From: Bermanella sp044597725
GTDB lineage: Bacteria > Pseudomonadota > Gammaproteobacteria > Pseudomonadales > Oceanobacteraceae
Direction of reading: 5' to 3'
Length of the DNA: 64,000 nt
Assembly (NCBI RefSeq): GCF_044597725.1
Contig: NZ_CP139003.1
Span: 1,302,001 to 1,366,000 of the forward strand
Below the pieces are notes generated by a model that saw only the letters and a program-made list of their open reading frames with translations, was not told the origin of the DNA and searched no databases. A program made the position numbers and the translations under genes. Of the stretch, positions 53,313 through 62,924 are shown one piece after another. How positions within the stretch are numbered: the stretch's first letter is position 1; every line of letters starts with the position of its first letter.

Positions 53313-54281
53313 ATGTTAACACTATCTGTTTTAGATCAATCCATGGCAGCCGATTACCACCACGGCAAGCAAGGACTACAAGAAACGATTGAAATGGCCA
53401 AGTGGTGCGAAGAGTTAGGCTATCATCGGTTTTGGATATCTGAGCATCATGGTTTCCCCACGGTTGCAGGTAGCGCCCCAGAAGTGCTTTTGGCTGCACT
53501 TGGCAGTGCAACACAACGTATTCGCCTTGGTTCTGGCGGCATTATGTTACCTCACTACAGCGCTTATAAAGTGGCTGAGTGTTTTTCCATGTTAGATAAT
53601 TTGTACCCTAATCGTATTGATCTAGGTATTGGTCGAGCACCGGGAACCGATATGAGTACAGCCATGGCGCTGGCCACAGATGGGCGACCTAAGTTTGAAA
53701 AGTTTCCGCAATTAACAGAACAGCTATGGAATTTTTTAAATAACCCTGAGGCCAAACCCTTAGTAAGCCCAAAACCTTCAGGAAGCATTCCTATGTGGAT
53801 GCTAGGCAGCAGCCCTGATAGCGCTAAGCTGGCGGCTGAAAAGGGGTTGCCTTATAACCTGGCTGCGTTTATCAACCCTGATGTTCAACCAAGATTTATG
53901 CAATATTACCGCGAACAGTTTCAGCCCAGTGAGCAGCAAGCAACCCCTTATTCTATGTTAACTGTGAGTGTTTTTTGTGCTGACAACGAAGAGCGAGCAC
54001 AGCTTATGCAAAAAACATTTGATATTAATTTTTATCGATTTATTACCGGCCAAAGCCAAGGTGTTTTTTTATCTCCCGAAGACATACAAGGTTATCCGAT
54101 TCATGGTGAACTGGCGCAGTTTATGAAGAGCCGAGATCGGTTACGAGCGGTTGGTACGCCCGATCAAGTCAAAGCAAAACTTACTGCAATTCAACAAGAC
54201 TTTGAGCTAGATGAACTTATGCTCGTGAGTAATTGTTATTATCTGGAAGATCGAAAGCGTTGTTTTGAGCTATTAAAGTAG
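53313..54281 (+). CDS. LLM class flavin-dependent oxidoreductase
   Basis: A 322-residue luciferase-like monooxygenase of the MsnO8-like group. Typical segments are TLSVLDQSMAADYH at the N-terminus, EMAKWCEELGYHRFWISEHHG (the conserved acidic/aromatic cleft), RIRLGSGGIMLPHYSAYKVAE and DLGIGRAPGTD. It probably uses FMNH2 or F420-like flavin and oxygen; the substrate is unknown. It stands alone between the divergent NlpE gene and the protease gene. Confidence 0.92.
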   Translation: MLTLSVLDQSMAADYHHGKQGLQETIEMAKWCEELGYHRFWISEHHGFPTVAGSAPEVLLAALGSATQRIRLGSGGIMLPHYSAYKVAECFSMLDNLYPNRIDLGIGRAPGTDMSTAMALATDGRPKFEKFPQLTEQLWNFLNNPEAKPLVSPKPSGSIPMWMLGSSPDSAKLAAEKGLPYNLAAFINPDVQPRFMQYYREQFQPSEQQATPYSMLTVSVFCADNEERAQLMQKTFDINFYRFITGQSQGVFLSPEDIQGYPIHGELAQFMKSRDRLRAVGTPDQVKAKLTAIQQDFELDELMLVSNCYYLEDRKRCFELLK

Positions 54282-54434
54282 TTCTTTTGTGTGAACGTAT
54301 AGACAAAATTTTATTCTTCGCTAGCACTAATTTATGAGTTTTTTCTAACTTACATTGCGTTTTCTCCTTGCTTGTCAAATTGTGAATATAGCTGTTAGTT
54401 ATAACGGCAAACCATTCTCAACCGAGGAAAAACA

Positions 54435-56456
54435 ATGAAAATAAAAACTAAGAGTATAGTGCTAGGCTGCTTGTCGGCAATGGCATTATCCATGTTTACA
54501 AGTGCCGCCATGGCAGAGGGTTTACAAAAACGTATCATCGTAAAATACAAAGAAAGCAGTGCGGCATCATCACAAGCATTGCAATCTTTGTCTCAACCTC
54601 TGTCCACGGCAGCAGCACAAATGGCGCAATCCGGTAAGCTTGAATATAAGCGTGCCATGACCCTGCCCAATCATCATGTTTATTCGGTAAATGCAGCTTC
54701 TGAAAAAGAGTATCAATATCGCGTTCAACAATTGGCATCCGACCCAAATGTTGAATTTGTAGAAGAAGACCGTATTTTGCGTCCTTTCTTTTCCCCAAAT
54801 GACCCCCGTTATTCAGATCAGTGGCATTATTTTGATAATACATCAGGTATCGGCTTACCTACTGCATGGAACACGGTTAAAGGTGATGGAGTAACGGTGG
54901 CTGTACTCGATACTGGTTATCGCCCCCATGCTGATTTAGCAGCAAATTTGCTACCTGGCTATGACATGATTAGCGACGAGTTTATCGGTAATGATGGTGA
55001 TGGCCGTGATAGCGACCCAATAGATCCAGGTGATGCGGTAAAAGCAGGAGAGTGTGGTGATAATTATCCCCCTCGCGATCAAGGCAGCAGTTGGCACGGT
55101 ACGCATGTTGCGGGCACAGTTGCCGCAGTAGGAGATAATGGTGTGGGTGTAACTGGGGTTGCACCAAACGCTAAAATTGTACCCGTGCGTGTATTGGGAA
55201 AATGCGGCGGTTATACCTCTGATATCGCCGATGGTATTTTATGGGCATCTGGCGCAAACGTTAGCGGTGCTCCTAGCAATAACAACCCAGCCCAAGTCAT
55301 TAATATGAGTTTAGGTGGCTCGGGGTCGTGCAGTCCTACAACACAAAGTGCAATTGATACAGCGCGCCAAAATGGGACAACAATAGTGGTTGCCGCTGGT
55401 AACAGCGATGATAACGCCGATAATTACAATCCTGGTAATTGTAATGGTGTGATTAACGTTGCTGCTACTGATATCAATGCTGGTCGTTCTTACTATTCTA
55501 ACTATGGGTCGATTGTTGATGTTTCGGCACCTGGCGGCGCAATGAGTGCAGCCAATGACCCTAATGGCATATTGTCTACCTATAACTCGGGTTCAACCGT
55601 GCCAGGTAGTGACAGCTATGGTTATTCTCAAGGTACGTCTATGGCCGCTCCTCATGTAGCTGGCGCTGCAGCTTTAATTTATAGCTTAGATCCAAGCCTA
55701 ACACCCGATGAAGTAAAAAATGTTCTGGTGGCTAATGTTAAACCTGTGAGCGATAACTGTACTGGATGTGGTAGCGGCATTATTGATGTGGCAGCGGCAG
55801 TGCAAGCGTTAGATGATGATTCCCCAGAACCAACACCTAATGTGTTAGAAAACGGTGTAGCAGTAACTGGTTTATCTGGTAGCCAGGGTTCAGAAACAGT
55901 ATTTAGTATTGATGTGCCAGCGAATGCTCAGGATTTAAGCTTTGTATTGAATGGGCCTAGCGGTGATGCTGATTTATATGTGAAGTTTGGCTCGGAACCT
56001 ACGCTTAATAGCTATGATTGTCGCCCTTATATTGGTGGCAGTAATGAAACCTGCAACATCAATAATGTTCAAGCAGGCACTTACTACGTAATGATTCGTG
56101 GTTATAGTGGATATTCAAATGCATCAATATTGGCAAGCTTTACTGAAGAGCAAGCCGTAGATGCCATTGAAGAATATAATGTATCTGCGTCTACTGGTCA
56201 GTGGGTGCATTTCACAATTGATGTTGCAGCAGGCACGTCAGAACTAGTGGCTAATATCAGCGGTGGTTCAGGCGATGCCGATTTATACGTGCGCCCCGGT
56301 TCTCAGCCAACCGATTCACAATATAGCTGCCGACCATATCGCAATGGTAATAGAGAAACATGTACACTGTCTCAACCGCAGGCGGGTACTTGGTATGTGA
56401 GTGTTAAAGCTTATCGCAGCTTTAGTGGATTAACCGTTACAGCAACGCAGCAATAA
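54435..56456 (+). CDS. Secreted subtilisin-like serine protease (S8) with two PPC domains
   Basis: A 673-residue prepro-protease. Signal peptide about 1-27; an I9 propeptide follows (about 29-118, QKRIIVKYKESS to VEFVEEDRILRP). The catalytic domain has the triad Asp159 (VAVLDTGYRPH), His221 (SSWHGTHVAGTVA) and Ser402 (GTSMAAPHVAGAAAL), with the oxyanion Asn323 (AAGNSDDN). Two pre-peptidase C-terminal (PPC) domains close the protein (about 475-575 and 580-673), each with a GDADLYVxxGSxP motif. It should digest extracellular protein. A propeptide-like small gene begins one base after its stop. Confidence 0.96.
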   Translation: MKIKTKSIVLGCLSAMALSMFTSAAMAEGLQKRIIVKYKESSAASSQALQSLSQPLSTAAAQMAQSGKLEYKRAMTLPNHHVYSVNAASEKEYQYRVQQLASDPNVEFVEEDRILRPFFSPNDPRYSDQWHYFDNTSGIGLPTAWNTVKGDGVTVAVLDTGYRPHADLAANLLPGYDMISDEFIGNDGDGRDSDPIDPGDAVKAGECGDNYPPRDQGSSWHGTHVAGTVAAVGDNGVGVTGVAPNAKIVPVRVLGKCGGYTSDIADGILWASGANVSGAPSNNNPAQVINMSLGGSGSCSPTTQSAIDTARQNGTTIVVAAGNSDDNADNYNPGNCNGVINVAATDINAGRSYYSNYGSIVDVSAPGGAMSAANDPNGILSTYNSGSTVPGSDSYGYSQGTSMAAPHVAGAAALIYSLDPSLTPDEVKNVLVANVKPVSDNCTGCGSGIIDVAAAVQALDDDSPEPTPNVLENGVAVTGLSGSQGSETVFSIDVPANAQDLSFVLNGPSGDADLYVKFGSEPTLNSYDCRPYIGGSNETCNINNVQAGTYYVMIRGYSGYSNASILASFTEEQAVDAIEEYNVSASTGQWVHFTIDVAAGTSELVANISGGSGDADLYVRPGSQPTDSQYSCRPYRNGNRETCTLSQPQAGTWYVSVKAYRSFSGLTVTATQQ

Positions 56457-56457
56457 T

Positions 56458-56784
56458 ATGAAGTTAGGTTTATATATTTTAATGGTAATTAGTCTTAATG
56501 TTCAGGCCGATGCTCAATCCAAGGGACGCTGGATTATTGAGTTGAATAGTGCCGATGCCGCGAATTCTGCATTGGATTTGGATCAAATGATTCAAACCCA
56601 TTGCCAAGGCATTCAAGTGAAATCTCTTAAACCCATGGGCTTAGAGAATCACTATGTTTTAGTCGCTCACGCATCAAAACAAGACATTAAGTGTCTGCAA
56701 GAAGTTGGGCAAATAAAGCGCATTGAAGTTGATTCAATTATGCGTGCTCAAGGCACACAAAAACTAAACCAACCTGGCTTTTAA
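56458..56784 (+). CDS. Free-standing subtilase-propeptide-like (I9-like) secreted protein
   Basis: A 108-residue protein with a signal peptide (about 1-18, to QADAQ). The mature part (KGRWIIELNSADAANS onward) resembles an I9 propeptide in order and spacing: strand WIIEL, helix region, strand NHYVLVAHAS, helix KQDIKCLQEV, strand IKRIEVDSIMRAQ. This parallels the protease's own propeptide, where NHHVYSVNAAS, QQLASDPNVE and FVEEDRILRP fall at the same places. Two Cys (about residues 48 and 81) could pair. It starts one base after the protease stop (TAATATG), so it is translationally linked. A dedicated inhibitor or folding helper is likely; this is an inference. Confidence 0.75.
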   Translation: MKLGLYILMVISLNVQADAQSKGRWIIELNSADAANSALDLDQMIQTHCQGIQVKSLKPMGLENHYVLVAHASKQDIKCLQEVGQIKRIEVDSIMRAQGTQKLNQPGF

Positions 56785-56797
56785 TTATTGAAGGCAA

Positions 56798-56827
56798 GTA
56801 CCCAGCAAGTTTTCACTTGCTGGGTAC
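56798..56827. terminator. Hairpin between converging protease and prp genes
   Basis: GTACCCAGCAAGT (56798-56810) pairs with ACTTGCTGGGTAC (56815-56827) around a TTTC tetraloop: 13 perfect base pairs. There is no strong T-run on either side, so it may act as a bidirectional RNA-end or barrier element rather than a classic intrinsic terminator. Confidence 0.7.
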
Positions 56828-56844
56828 GTTATAGCATTAATAAT

Positions 56845-58026
56845 TTAAAGGGTTTCGGCAGGAATACGGACCCAACCTTCCATAATAATACGAGCACTGC
56901 GGCTCATAATAGCTTTTTCAATCTCCCATTGATCACCATTTTGTATGGCTTCGGCACCCACTTTTAATGTTCCCGATGGGTGGCCAAAGGTAACCGATGT
57001 TCGATCAACACCACCTGCAGCTAAGTTGACTAATGTACCTGGAATAGCTGCCGCTGCACTAATGGCAACCGCTGCCGTGCCCATCATGGCGTGATGAAGT
57101 TTACCCATGGAAAGGGCGCGTATTAATACATCAATGCTTTCCGATTTAATAACTTTTCCGCTGGATGCTGTATAGGTTTGTGGTTTAGCAACAATGGCAA
57201 TTTTAGGCGTGTGCTGGCGGCTTTGTGCTTCATCAATATTATTAATTAAGCCCATCTTCACTGCACCATAAGCTCGAATGGTTTCAAACTTTGCTAAGGC
57301 TTTAGGGTCGTTATTGATATCGTCTTGAAGTTCAGTGCCAAGATAGCCTAAGTCGCTTGCTTGGATAAATATTGTGGGAATGCCAGCATTGATCATGGTG
57401 GCCGAAAAGCTGCCAATGTTAGGAACATCTAATTGATCGACCAAGTTACCCGTAGGAAACAATGCACCTTCACCATCTGCCGGTGCAACAAAATCTACTT
57501 GTATTTCCGCTGCAGGGAAGGTAACACCATCCAGTTCAAAGTCACCGCTTTCTTGTACTTCGCCGTTGCAAACGGGTACATGGGCAATAATTGTTTTTTT
57601 GATGTTGGCTTGCCAAATTTTAACTTCGACAATGCCATTTTCTGGAATACGCTCTTCGGGTATTAAACCATTGTTAATCGCAAAAGGCCCAACTGCGGCA
57701 GAAAGGTTACCGCAATTACCGCTCCAATCGACAAACGGTTTATCAATGCCGACTTGGCCAAATAAATAATCGACATCATGATCGCTTTGTGTGCTTTTAC
57801 TTACAATAACGGTTTTACTTGTGCTTGATGTTGCCCCACCCATGCCATCAATTTGTTTTTCGTATGGATCGGGAGAGCCAATCACGCGCATTAATAGTTT
57901 ATCACGCGCATCACCGGGTGATTGTGCAGCTTGAGGTAAATCATTATTTAAAAAGAAAACCCCTTTGCTGGTCCCGCCTCGCATATAGGTTGCGGGAATT
58001 TTTATTTGTGGTTGATAAATCATCAT
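56845..58026 (-). CDS. prpF: 2-methylaconitate cis-trans isomerase PrpF
   Basis: A 393-residue PrpF, which converts the trans-2-methylaconitate made by AcnD to the cis form. Features: YMRGGTSKGVFFLNNDLP at the start, DGMGGATSSTSKT, FVDWSGNCGNLSAAVGPFAI (with the GNCGN acid/base Cys) and the C-terminal AAGGVDRTSVTFGHPSGTL. These are diagnostic of the diaminopimelate-epimerase-like PrpF family. It is the last gene of the propionate operon and accompanies acnD, as expected for the PrpF/AcnD version of the pathway. Confidence 0.95.
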   Translation of the reverse strand: MMIYQPQIKIPATYMRGGTSKGVFFLNNDLPQAAQSPGDARDKLLMRVIGSPDPYEKQIDGMGGATSSTSKTVIVSKSTQSDHDVDYLFGQVGIDKPFVDWSGNCGNLSAAVGPFAINNGLIPEERIPENGIVEVKIWQANIKKTIIAHVPVCNGEVQESGDFELDGVTFPAAEIQVDFVAPADGEGALFPTGNLVDQLDVPNIGSFSATMINAGIPTIFIQASDLGYLGTELQDDINNDPKALAKFETIRAYGAVKMGLINNIDEAQSRQHTPKIAIVAKPQTYTASSGKVIKSESIDVLIRALSMGKLHHAMMGTAAVAISAAAAIPGTLVNLAAGGVDRTSVTFGHPSGTLKVGAEAIQNGDQWEIEKAIMSRSARIIMEGWVRIPAETL

Positions 58027-58125
58027 GGAATACCACTTATTTTGTATTCATTATAGAAAGAGCTGGTGGCTGTTAAACACGTACTATTAACATATCAACA
58101 ACCACCCAATCACAATGGGTTCTAT

Positions 58126-60708
58126 TTAACTTGCTGCTAAAAAGTCTTGGGCAAATTTTTGCAAGACACCGCCCGCACCATAAACACTTACCTCTGCCTG
58201 AGTATCAAGACGACACGTCACAGTGGTTTCGATGTTTGTTCCGTCTTTACGATGGATTATTAAGGTAAGGTCGGAACGTGGTGATGGTGTGCCAATCACG
58301 TCGAACGTTTCTGTGCCATCAATATTGAGAGTATTGCGTGTCACACCTGGTTTGAACTCAAGTGGTAATACCCCCATACCAATTAAGTTGGTGCGATGGA
58401 TACGTTCAAAGCCTTCGGCAACAATGGCTTCTACACCTGCAAGACGAACACCTTTTGCTGCCCAATCTCGAGATGAACCTTGTCCGTAATCGGCACCGGC
58501 AACAATAATTAATGGTTGCTTGCGTTCCATGTAGGTTTCGATTGCTTCCCACATACGCGTTACTTTGCCTTCTGGCTCAACTCGAGCAAACGAGCCTTGC
58601 TTTATTTCACCGTTTTCTTTAACCATTTCATTCAATAGTTTTGGATTAGCGAATGTTGCTCGTTGTGCCGTAAGGTGATCGCCACGGTGTGTTGCATAAG
58701 AATTAAAATCTTCTTCTGGTACACCCATTTTAGTTAGGTACTCACCAGCAGCACTTGCGGCCATGATAGCGTTAGAAGGTGATAAATGATCAGTAGTAAT
58801 ATTGTCACCTAGTACAGCTAATGGTCGCATACCTTTTAAGGTTGGTTCAGTGGCCAGTGCGCCTTCCCAATAAGGTGGGCGACGAATATACGTACTGGTT
58901 GGACGCCAATCATAAAGTGGGCTAGTGGCTGCTTGTCCCTTATCTAAATCAAACATAGGAATATATACTTGTTTGAATTGCTCAGGTTTTACAAATTCAC
59001 CCACAATGGCATCAATTTCTTCATCACTTGGCCATAATTCTTTTAGCGTTATGGCATTGCCATCTTTGTCTTTTCCTAGTACATCTTTTTCAATATCAAA
59101 GCGCACTGTACCAGCAATGGCGTAAGCGACAACAAGAGGTGGTGAAGCTAAAAATGCTTGTTTAGCATAAGGATGAATACGACCGTCAAAATTTCGGTTG
59201 CCAGATAGTACTGCAGTTGAATAAAGATCGCGGTCGATGATTTCTTGCTGAATTTTAGGGTCTAACGCACCGCTCATACCATTACATGTTGTACAGGCAT
59301 AGGCCACAATACCAAAGCCCAGTTTTTCAAGTTCCGGTAATAACCCAGATTCTTCAAGATATAAGCGAGCTACTTTAGAACCTGGCGCAAATGATGACTT
59401 TACCCAAGGCTTACGTATTAAACCCAGTTCATTGGCTTTTTTAGCAAGTAAGCCAGCAGCAACAACATTGCGCGGGTTACTGGTATTAGTACACGAAGTA
59501 ATGGCGGCAATAATAACTGCGCCATCTGGCATTTCACCTTCGGTTTCTTGCCAAGCTCCGGCAATACCGTTTTTAGCAAGGTCGGAGGTTTCAACTTTTC
59601 GATGTGGGTTTGATGGGCCCGCCATAGTACGTGTCACTTTACTTAAATCGAATTGCAAAACACGTTCGTATTTTGCACCACTCATGGCGTCGCCCCACAA
59701 GCCTGTTTCTTTGGCATAGTCTTCAACCAGTTTGACTTGTTCAGGCTCACGTCCCGTTAGTTTTAAGTAATCGATGGTTTGCTCATCAATGTAAAACATG
59801 GCAGCTGAAGCACCGTATTCTGGTGTCATGTTTGAAATGGTAGCGCGGTCACCAATGGTTAAACCTTTTGTACCCTCGCCAAAGAATTCAAGGTAGGCGG
59901 ATACCACACGTTCGCGGCGTAAAAATTCAGTTAAAGATAATACAATGTCGGTTGCGGTAATACCGGGTTGACGTTTACCAACTAATTCAACTCCCACAAT
60001 ATCTGGAAGACGCATCATAGATGGACGGCCCAGCATGACATTTTCTGCTTCAAGTCCACCAACACCTACTGCAATAACGCCTAAAGCATCCACGTGGGGA
60101 GTGTGACTATCGGTACCAACGCAGGTATCAGGGAAAGCAACGCCATCGCGGTTTTGAATCACAGGCGACATTTTTTCTAAGTTTATTTGATGCATAATGC
60201 CGTTGCCGGCAGGAATTACATCGACATTCTCAAATGCGGTTTTAGTCCATTCAATGAAGTGAAATCGATCTTCGTTACGGCGATCTTCAATGGCACGGTT
60301 TTTTTCAAATGCGTCTTCTTCAAAACCACCATGCTCGACGGCTAACGAATGATCGACAATTAACTGGGTAGGAACAACAGGGTTTACTTGAGCCGGGTCG
60401 CCACCTTTTTCGGCAATGGCATCGCGTAAACCGGCAAGGTCAACCAACGCGGTTTGCCCTAATATATCGTGACAAACAACACGAGCTGGATACCAAGGGA
60501 AATCTAAATCTTGTTTGCCTTCGATGAGTTGCTTTAATGAGTCGGTCAATGCTTCAGGTTCGCATTTACGTACTAATTGTTCCGCTAGAATTTTTGAGGT
60601 ATAGGGTAGAGTGTCATAAGCCCCGGGTTGAATATCTTCAACGGCTTGGCGGGTATCGTAGAAGTCGATACCAAGATCTCTAAACGGTTTGCGATATTGA
60701 GTGTTCAT
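58126..60708 (-). CDS. acnD: 2-methylcitrate dehydratase AcnD
   Basis: An 860-residue aconitase-family Fe/S enzyme (AcnD, about 860 residues) that dehydrates 2-methylcitrate. Cluster ligands are visible in ITSCTNTSNPRNVVAAG and YACTTCNGMSGALDP; the substrate loop is DTCVGTDSHTPHVDALGVIAVGVGGLEAE; the swivelling domain ends with GADYGQGSSRDWAAKGVRL. Its product, 2-methylaconitate, is passed to PrpF, and AcnB or AcnA completes hydration. It lies in the gntR-prpB-prpC-acnD-prpF operon. Confidence 0.96.
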   Translation of the reverse strand: MNTQYRKPFRDLGIDFYDTRQAVEDIQPGAYDTLPYTSKILAEQLVRKCEPEALTDSLKQLIEGKQDLDFPWYPARVVCHDILGQTALVDLAGLRDAIAEKGGDPAQVNPVVPTQLIVDHSLAVEHGGFEEDAFEKNRAIEDRRNEDRFHFIEWTKTAFENVDVIPAGNGIMHQINLEKMSPVIQNRDGVAFPDTCVGTDSHTPHVDALGVIAVGVGGLEAENVMLGRPSMMRLPDIVGVELVGKRQPGITATDIVLSLTEFLRRERVVSAYLEFFGEGTKGLTIGDRATISNMTPEYGASAAMFYIDEQTIDYLKLTGREPEQVKLVEDYAKETGLWGDAMSGAKYERVLQFDLSKVTRTMAGPSNPHRKVETSDLAKNGIAGAWQETEGEMPDGAVIIAAITSCTNTSNPRNVVAAGLLAKKANELGLIRKPWVKSSFAPGSKVARLYLEESGLLPELEKLGFGIVAYACTTCNGMSGALDPKIQQEIIDRDLYSTAVLSGNRNFDGRIHPYAKQAFLASPPLVVAYAIAGTVRFDIEKDVLGKDKDGNAITLKELWPSDEEIDAIVGEFVKPEQFKQVYIPMFDLDKGQAATSPLYDWRPTSTYIRRPPYWEGALATEPTLKGMRPLAVLGDNITTDHLSPSNAIMAASAAGEYLTKMGVPEEDFNSYATHRGDHLTAQRATFANPKLLNEMVKENGEIKQGSFARVEPEGKVTRMWEAIETYMERKQPLIIVAGADYGQGSSRDWAAKGVRLAGVEAIVAEGFERIHRTNLIGMGVLPLEFKPGVTRNTLNIDGTETFDVIGTPSPRSDLTLIIHRKDGTNIETTVTCRLDTQAEVSVYGAGGVLQKFAQDFLAAS

Positions 60709-60785
60709 AATGCTCTCATCATTAAATCAACTGAGCATATTGCAGTTTAAATATCACAATATGCTCATAAGCGGTTTATGTTTAC

Positions 60786-61910
60786 TTAGCGTTCACTAAT
60801 AGGTGGTACGGGTCGAGCCTCTGGCCCCACGTAACCTGCACTAGGTCGAATAATACGGTTATTAGAACGCTGCTCTTTCACGTGAGCTGTCCAACCGGTT
60901 ACACGTGACATAACAAAAATAGGGGTAAATAGTTTGGTTGGAATCCCCATAAAGTGATAGGCCGAGGCATGGAAAAAATCGGCATTACAGAACAATTTTT
61001 TCTCTCGCCACATGACTTCTTCACAACGAACCGAGACTGGGTATAAACGTGTATCACCCACGTCAGCCGCTAATTTCTCTGACCATTTTTTAATAATATT
61101 ATTACGTGGGTCCGATTCACGATAAATGGCGTGGCCAAAGCCCATTATTTTTTCTTTGCGTTCAAGCATGCCCATGAGTTTTGTTTCTGCATCATCGGCA
61201 TCTTTCATATTTTCGATGAGTTCCATAGCCGCTTCGTTAGCACCACCGTGTAGTGGACCGCGTAAAGAACCAATGGCCCCGGTTACACAAGAATGAATAT
61301 CCGATAATGTGGATGCACAAACGCGAGCGGTAAAGGTTGATGCGTTGAACTCATGCTCGGCATAAAGAATTAAAGACACATTCATAACCTGCTCATGTAG
61401 TTCGTTTGGCTTTTTGTCTGTCAGCATGTGTAAGAAATGTGCACCAACCGATGCGTCATCAGTTTCAGTTTCAATACGCACGCCTTCATGACTGAATTTA
61501 TACCAATAGCAAATAATGCTTGGAAATAGGGCCACGAGTCGATCAATGTGATCATTGGCATCATCAAAGCTTTCTTCTGTTTCTAAGTTACCTAGCATAG
61601 ATGCACCGGTACGCATAACATCCATGGGGTGGGCGTGTTTGGGAATACGCTCTAAAACTTCTTTTAAAGCCTGTGGTAGACCTCGCAGTTTCTTTAACCG
61701 TGCTAGGTACTCATCAAGCTCTGCTTGGTTGGGTAAGTGACCACGAGAAAATAAGAAAGAGACTTCTTCAAATTTTGCGTTTTCAGCTAAGTCGGTAATG
61801 TCATAGCCACAATAAGTTAAGCCAGTACCTGTTTGACCAACCGTACATAGTGCTGTTTCACCAGCTTGTTGGCCGCGCAAGCCTGCTCCGCTAAGTGTTT
61901 TTTCTGACAT
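60786..61910 (-). CDS. prpC: 2-methylcitrate synthase PrpC
   Basis: A 374-residue citrate-synthase-family enzyme joining propionyl-CoA and oxaloacetate. Catalytic-region motifs are SLRGPLHGGANEAAM, IMGFGHAIYRESDPRN and the C-terminal RPSAGYVGPEARPVPPISER. The length (about 375) and context identify PrpC rather than GltA, which is longer and allosteric in Gram-negative bacteria. It lies between prpB and acnD. Confidence 0.96.
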   Translation of the reverse strand: MSEKTLSGAGLRGQQAGETALCTVGQTGTGLTYCGYDITDLAENAKFEEVSFLFSRGHLPNQAELDEYLARLKKLRGLPQALKEVLERIPKHAHPMDVMRTGASMLGNLETEESFDDANDHIDRLVALFPSIICYWYKFSHEGVRIETETDDASVGAHFLHMLTDKKPNELHEQVMNVSLILYAEHEFNASTFTARVCASTLSDIHSCVTGAIGSLRGPLHGGANEAAMELIENMKDADDAETKLMGMLERKEKIMGFGHAIYRESDPRNNIIKKWSEKLAADVGDTRLYPVSVRCEEVMWREKKLFCNADFFHASAYHFMGIPTKLFTPIFVMSRVTGWTAHVKEQRSNNRIIRPSAGYVGPEARPVPPISER

Positions 61911-62006
61911 GGTTCAATTCCTCCATTTTCTCGCTCTTAAAACCATTTGGTTTATCGAGCTTTACTTATTTTTATTGTTTATGAATTAATTGTTGCGTTT
62001 TACGTG

Positions 62007-62894
62007 TTACTTATTTTTGCCTTCAGCAAATAATGCATCTAATTTTTCTTCAAAATCGTGGTAGCTAAGATAATCGTATAAATCCATTCGTGTTTGCATG
62101 ATATCAACTACGTCCTTTTGGTCGCCTTTTTGTAGAATATTTTGATAAACAAGTTCAGCTGCTTTATTCATAGCACGGAAAGCACTTAATGGGTATAACA
62201 CCATACTCGCGCCCCATTCAGCTAGCTCATCTTTGTTATAAAGTGGGGTTTGGCCAAATTCTGTAATGTTCGCCAAAATTGGAACATCAAGTGCTTCACT
62301 AAACGCTTTGTAATGTTCAGGTTCGTTTACGGCTTCGGCAAATATGCCGTCGGCACCGGCTTCTACGCATGCTTGCGCGCGTTCGATGGCGGCTTCCAAA
62401 CCTTCCTGAGCAAAGGCATCTGTGCGAGCCATGATAAAAAAGTCTTCATCGGTACGTGCATCTACTGCTGCTTTGATGCGATCAACCATTTCTGCTTTAC
62501 TCACGATTTCTTTATTAGGGCGATGACCACAGCGTTTTTGCGCTACTTGGTCTTCGATATGAATAGCGGCTACATCGGCACGGATCATTTCTTTAATGGT
62601 ACGGGTAATATTAAAAGCGCCGCCCCAGCCGGTATCAATATCTACGAGTAAAGGTAGCTCTGTTACCGATGTAATACGACGTGCATCTTCCACTACATCG
62701 TTCATTGAGGTCATACCTAGGTCGGGTAAACCGTGAGATGCGTTTGCCACACCACCACCTGAAAGGTAAATTGCTTGGTGACCAATTTTATCGGCCATTA
62801 GTGCCGAGTAGGCGTTAATCGTTCCTACAATTTGTAGAGGATGGTTATTTGTAATGGCATCGCGAAAGCGTTTGCCTGGGCTTAGTTTCGACAT
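62007..62894 (-). CDS. prpB: 2-methylisocitrate lyase PrpB
   Basis: A 295-residue lyase of the isocitrate lyase/PEP mutase family, splitting 2-methylisocitrate to succinate and pyruvate. The active-site KRCGHRPNKEIV motif with its Cys (about residue 122) is present, with DIDTGWGG (metal and substrate loop) and AIHIEDQVAQ. PrpB is about 295 residues, unlike the longer AceA. It is the first enzyme gene of the operon, 30 bp after gntR. Confidence 0.96.
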   Translation of the reverse strand: MSKLSPGKRFRDAITNNHPLQIVGTINAYSALMADKIGHQAIYLSGGGVANASHGLPDLGMTSMNDVVEDARRITSVTELPLLVDIDTGWGGAFNITRTIKEMIRADVAAIHIEDQVAQKRCGHRPNKEIVSKAEMVDRIKAAVDARTDEDFFIMARTDAFAQEGLEAAIERAQACVEAGADGIFAEAVNEPEHYKAFSEALDVPILANITEFGQTPLYNKDELAEWGASMVLYPLSAFRAMNKAAELVYQNILQKGDQKDVVDIMQTRMDLYDYLSYHDFEEKLDALFAEGKNK

Positions 62895-62924
62895 AAGGGT
62901 TCCTCAAAATATAACAGCAGATTG

